Shown in pieces: positions 1-21,638 of a stretch of DNA of 21,638 nucleotides. Position 1 is the stretch's first letter, and each line of letters opens with the position of its first letter. The position numbers and the translations under genes were made by a program. The notes beneath the pieces are model-generated. The model saw only the letters and a list, made by a program, of their open reading frames with translations, did no database searches and had not been told where the DNA came from. Where the stretch lies: assembly GCA_002284615.2 (NCBI GenBank), contig MU069985.1, positions 20,770 to 42,407 on the forward strand, in the 5' to 3' direction. This DNA is from Dunaliella salina. Taxonomy: Eukaryota; Chlorophyta; Chlorophyceae; Chlamydomonadales; Dunaliellaceae.

Positions 1-3000
1 GGGGGCATGTGTCACGATGAGACTCAACATAAGATGAGATTTGCGCACCTTGTATCCACCGTCGACAAGTCTTTTCCCTCGTTACAGTGTGGTGGCGAAG
101 CCAGGGGTTTGATTCCTGGTGGGCGCAGTTGGGCATGGTCCACCCTTTGCGTCGTGCATGTAGCTCTTGATGCACTCTTGCCCGTTTAGATGGTTGGAAA
201 TGTCAGGATGTGACAAACTATGCGATGAGATTTGCAAGCTGTGCTGTGCCTTGACGCCTTGAAATGAATTTGACACTGTAATTAACGGTGCAATTTTGAC
301 GTCAATGTCAGATTACTGTCCTTTACTGTGGGTCTTATCCTAATAGTGTTAAATCGTCAGTAACGGTGTGAAAGACTCACACCATCAGGGCCCCAAGTGA
401 CCCACGTTGTGAACGCATTGGCTGAGCAAGTCCACTCGCAGGCCTCCAAGAAAACTCAAATTGCCGTAATCAGTCGGCCTTGGTATAAGCAAGGATACAC
501 TTGTGGACTTCAGGGGGGCTCCAAAGGGAAAGGAGGTAGGAAGTTCACAAGCTCATGGGTGAAGGAAAACACCCTGAAGGAGCAGGTGGGGCAGGGGACA
601 GGGGGAGGATGAGGAAATGTCGGGCTGATGGGGAAAAAATGAAGAGCAAGACATGTGAACATGCCTGGATTCAGTTGAAATTTTTGTGGATTTAGCAAGA
701 AAGTGTTTCACAAACTCACTTGAAGTGAAGGGACAGAGGTATCTTCAGAACTGTGTGTTTTGGCGGACTTATTCTATAATTTCTGTAATTCCTGGCGTTT
801 GTCTGCCATAAAAAATGGATGTGCCCAGTCGTCAATGTAAAAAAGAAAAAAGGCATCATTTACGGCCAAAATTTATACTTTGACAGTTAAAATTGTAAAT
901 TGTGTTATGTCATGCAAACTACGCCTGGCGCCGTCAGGCGTTAGGACACAGCACTGTCTGCAAGCATTGTATCCTCCGCCGACTAGTCTTTTCCCCTCAT
1001 CACATAATGTGTGTTGCCTGCTGTCAGTGCATGCCTATGATGCCGCCTGCTTTGAATTCCCTTGAGAGGAGGAAGCTTTTTACCTTGCATACCATGTATT
1101 GCACTCCCTTACCCTGGCTTTAATGTGCGCATGCTGTAGGACTTCGGAAAAGAGGCGCTTCCTGACCATAAGCCGTCGATGTCCTAATGATGATCAGCCC
1201 TTTTGGTAAGGCGCGCCTTATTTTGCTGGAAGCAAAAATGTTCCTGGTGAAGGGTGGGGACAAGTGTCCATTAGTTAGCTGACACAGGATGTTGATGGCA
1301 GCTTACGCCAGACTTTTTTTGAACTGTGGCAGCCTTGCTCTGGCTCCCCAGAAGTGCTACAGCTTCTCACAAGCTGCCCAGTGTGGTGTTACACCTGATT
1401 TCGCCAATAAAGAGCCGCGTCCTGTAATAATTGACCAGCTAGATTTGGTATTTTCACGATGCTTGCTCCACCAAATAGCATTGCTGCCTGCTTTTGACTG
1501 CCAACCCTGACCTGGTTTGTGTCTGTCCATCTTCATGGACCCCGGGCTAAATGATTTGGTGATTTCCCTCTGCTTTGTTGGCTTATTATATGGAGCAGGT
1601 CAAAACAGGGTTGGGGCCAGCTGTGTGCCTTTTACACTCACCAAAAAAATCATGAATGTGTTGCAAAAATGATGATTTCCAAGGTGCTGATTGGCAGGGG
1701 AAGCCTCAGGAGAGAGTGACCCCTTGGGAGGATCCCAGAAGGGGCTATCTGAGCGAACCCCCAAGTATGCTCCTTTTCTGCATTCAAAGTGCGCCCACTC
1801 ACAGCCACTTTATCTGATTGGGGCCATTTTAGCTGAGTGTAGCTGGTGTTATAAGCTATCAGAGCATGTGCTCAGATTTGCGTAAATCGCCCTGTGTGCT
1901 TAGATAGACAGGGCCAAAGCCACATGGGGCACGTAAGAACCTAGTTTGGTGCTTTTTGTGGGAAAATGGCTAAAACCGCCATGAAACACCAACCACTGGG
2001 TCTTTTCACTCCATTTTTTCTGCAATGGTACTTTTTTGGTACAAGGACTCAAATCACCAAAAATGATATGGGTGGTCGGATACAGAGTTTTGGCAGTAAA
2101 AACTAGGATTCATGCCGCGGCTGATTAGGCATGGTCTCCGTTACCGGCAGGTTTCAAAAGTTAGTTCTACAGGTACCAGAGGGAATCAAGTTTCAAACCT
2201 GCCAATTACAGAGAAGCTATGCTAGGAGCATGCAAAAAACGCCTGATTTTGGGCCTCAGAGGGCCCTTCTGGGAGGATACCAACTTCTCCCAACCCTTAT
2301 TTTAATAATGTCAATATGGATAGATGGGTGCCACTCTGGGATTGTGGAAAAACTAATGCCATGGATGGATGCTATTGACGATGCTCCAGCAGTTAGGACC
2401 CATGAGAGGGAGGGGGGGAAGGCTCTCGCTGCCCTGAAATCAGGAGGAGATACTAGGCTGAGGGATCAAGCTCAGCGTGAAGAGAAAAATTGTGCATGTG
2501 CAAGCTAAGTGTTTCTTCCTCCAAATACGAGTAGAGCCTGGCAAGAGAAGCGAGGCCTGCTGGATTTGGCGTAGGCTTTGTAAGCATGTTGCAGCAAAAT
2601 TTGAGGGAAGGCTCTGCACACGCCAGGTCAGGCTTTCAAGGCACTGCTTAAGGCACTTTCCTTGGCATCTGACAAAGTTTTACTTTTGACGACATTTTCA
2701 AATGTCATTTTCTTCAAAGTGTGAGAACATATATTTCACACATAGCTTATTCTTGTTTTACTACTGCTGATTTTTACATGTTTCCAAAGATGCTGTCCAA
2801 CATCTAACGATGCAAAGCAGTGTGAGATGTGCAGAGCAGCGTGAGATGCAAGTCCAATGTTTTGCCTCCAGGTGCTGCATTACATGTACAAACAGTCATC
2901 ACTTGCATGTGCTACACAGCCTGCTTTCAATTTAATCTGTACATTACAGTGCTGTTTACATGCAGCCTAGCAGTTGCACAATGTGGCTGATGGCTTGAGT

Positions 3001-3431
3001 GTAAACCCTTGTAAACCCTTGCCACCAGGTGCAACGCCCCAGACCTTGGGAAGCCAGAGAGCCGATGTGTTGCGGTGAGTGGGTGCCTCTGTTAAAGGAA
3101 CTTCTGACAAAGAAAGGTGTAGATGCTGTTATGTTGTTTGATGGAGGTAGCATTCACAAAGCATCTGTTTGTCCCTGGTGGTATTGATGGAATAAGTAAT
3201 TAGGGCATGAATGCTGTGAGGACTGACAAAATAGCCTTTTTGAGCATGCGCAAAGACCCGCGATAAGTGCTTCTCTTAAAAGGTAGCATGTTCTTGCTGC
3301 TTGACCTTCATGAGCCTGCTCCTGGAATGTTTTGTACAGACCTGCACAACATTTGAGCATTTTTGTAGGATGTATCTGTGGTCCTTGTTTTTGTGATTTT
3401 GCCTGCTTCTGCCCATTTTGAGCTGTTTCAG
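1..3431. other. Upstream region without a supportable exon
   Basis: No open frame here combines convincing splice sites with protein-like content. The longest open stretch (2131-2508, 125 codons) is unrecognised. The region may be a first long intron of the gene or intergenic DNA. The rebuilt first exon begins in phase 0 at an acceptor, so coding sequence is expected further upstream. Local structure includes a diverged direct repeat (51-93 and 967-1007), hairpin-forming stretches near 1725-1749 and 2146-2203, and a perfect 10-bp doublet at about 3001-3020. No promoter was recognised. Confidence 0.5.
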
Positions 3432-21590
<18,159 letters not shown>

Positions 21591-21638
21591 GTAAGCAGAT
21601 GCGCAGCACAGTGCAGCAACCGCGCCAAGGGGTGCTTG

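Noticed and set aside
95..130. tRNA-like B box (GGTTTGATTCC) with an A-box-like sequence downstream
   Set aside because: The boxes are in the wrong order for a tRNA, the T-stem is imperfect and no acceptor stem can be formed. A tRNA-derived short element is possible but unsupported.
2131..2508. 125-codon open frame in the upstream region
   Set aside because: The end of the peptide looks moderately protein-like, but there is no recognisable domain and no clear splice sites link it to exon 1. It was left out as a gene.

Overview
This is a eukaryotic nuclear genome window. All of the supportable coding sequence is on the + strand and is cut into many short exons, with GT donors (mostly GTGAGT or GTAAGT) and AG acceptors (mostly TGCAG). 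The (CCCTAAA)-type repeats, the long (CA/GT)n tracts, the splice-site style and the C-terminal protein family all suggest an alga, most likely of the green lineage. The species cannot be named from this sequence. No bacterial genes, rRNA, tRNA or CRISPR array were found.

I rebuilt by hand one large interrupted gene of at least 26 exons between 3432 and 21590. Exon phases match at all 25 junctions and leave about 909 uninterrupted codons. The last seven exons (15709-21590, residues about 753-909) read as the extracellular polycystin (TOP) domain of a PKD2-like cation channel. The first nineteen exons encode a long region upstream of it: a Cys-containing segment with an HYR/DUF5011-like Ig-fold signature, a helical and probably coiled-coil segment, a Ser-rich linker and an unassigned domain. 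Five N-glycosylation sequons and the absence of any membrane segment fit an extracellular location. The gene is incomplete at both ends: the N-terminus and first membrane helix are not visible, and the channel transmembrane segments would lie past the right edge.

Layout: 1-3431 has no convincing exon. 3432-9066 carries exons 1-9, including the HYR-like module. 9778-12278 carries exons 10-15 (extracellular, helical and Ser-rich). 12932-14948 carries exons 16-19. 15709-21590 carries exons 20-26 (polycystin domain), interrupted by a 3-kb repeat-filled intron at 16453-19469.

The most unusual aspect is the introns. Most hold their own private tandem repeats. Three of the four long dinucleotide microsatellites start exactly at or within 6 nt of a 5' splice site. 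Telomere-type repeats lie just upstream of two 3' splice sites. One acceptor-plus-exon-start has been tandemly copied into the preceding intron in 42-44-bp units. No undescribed multi-gene system was identified.
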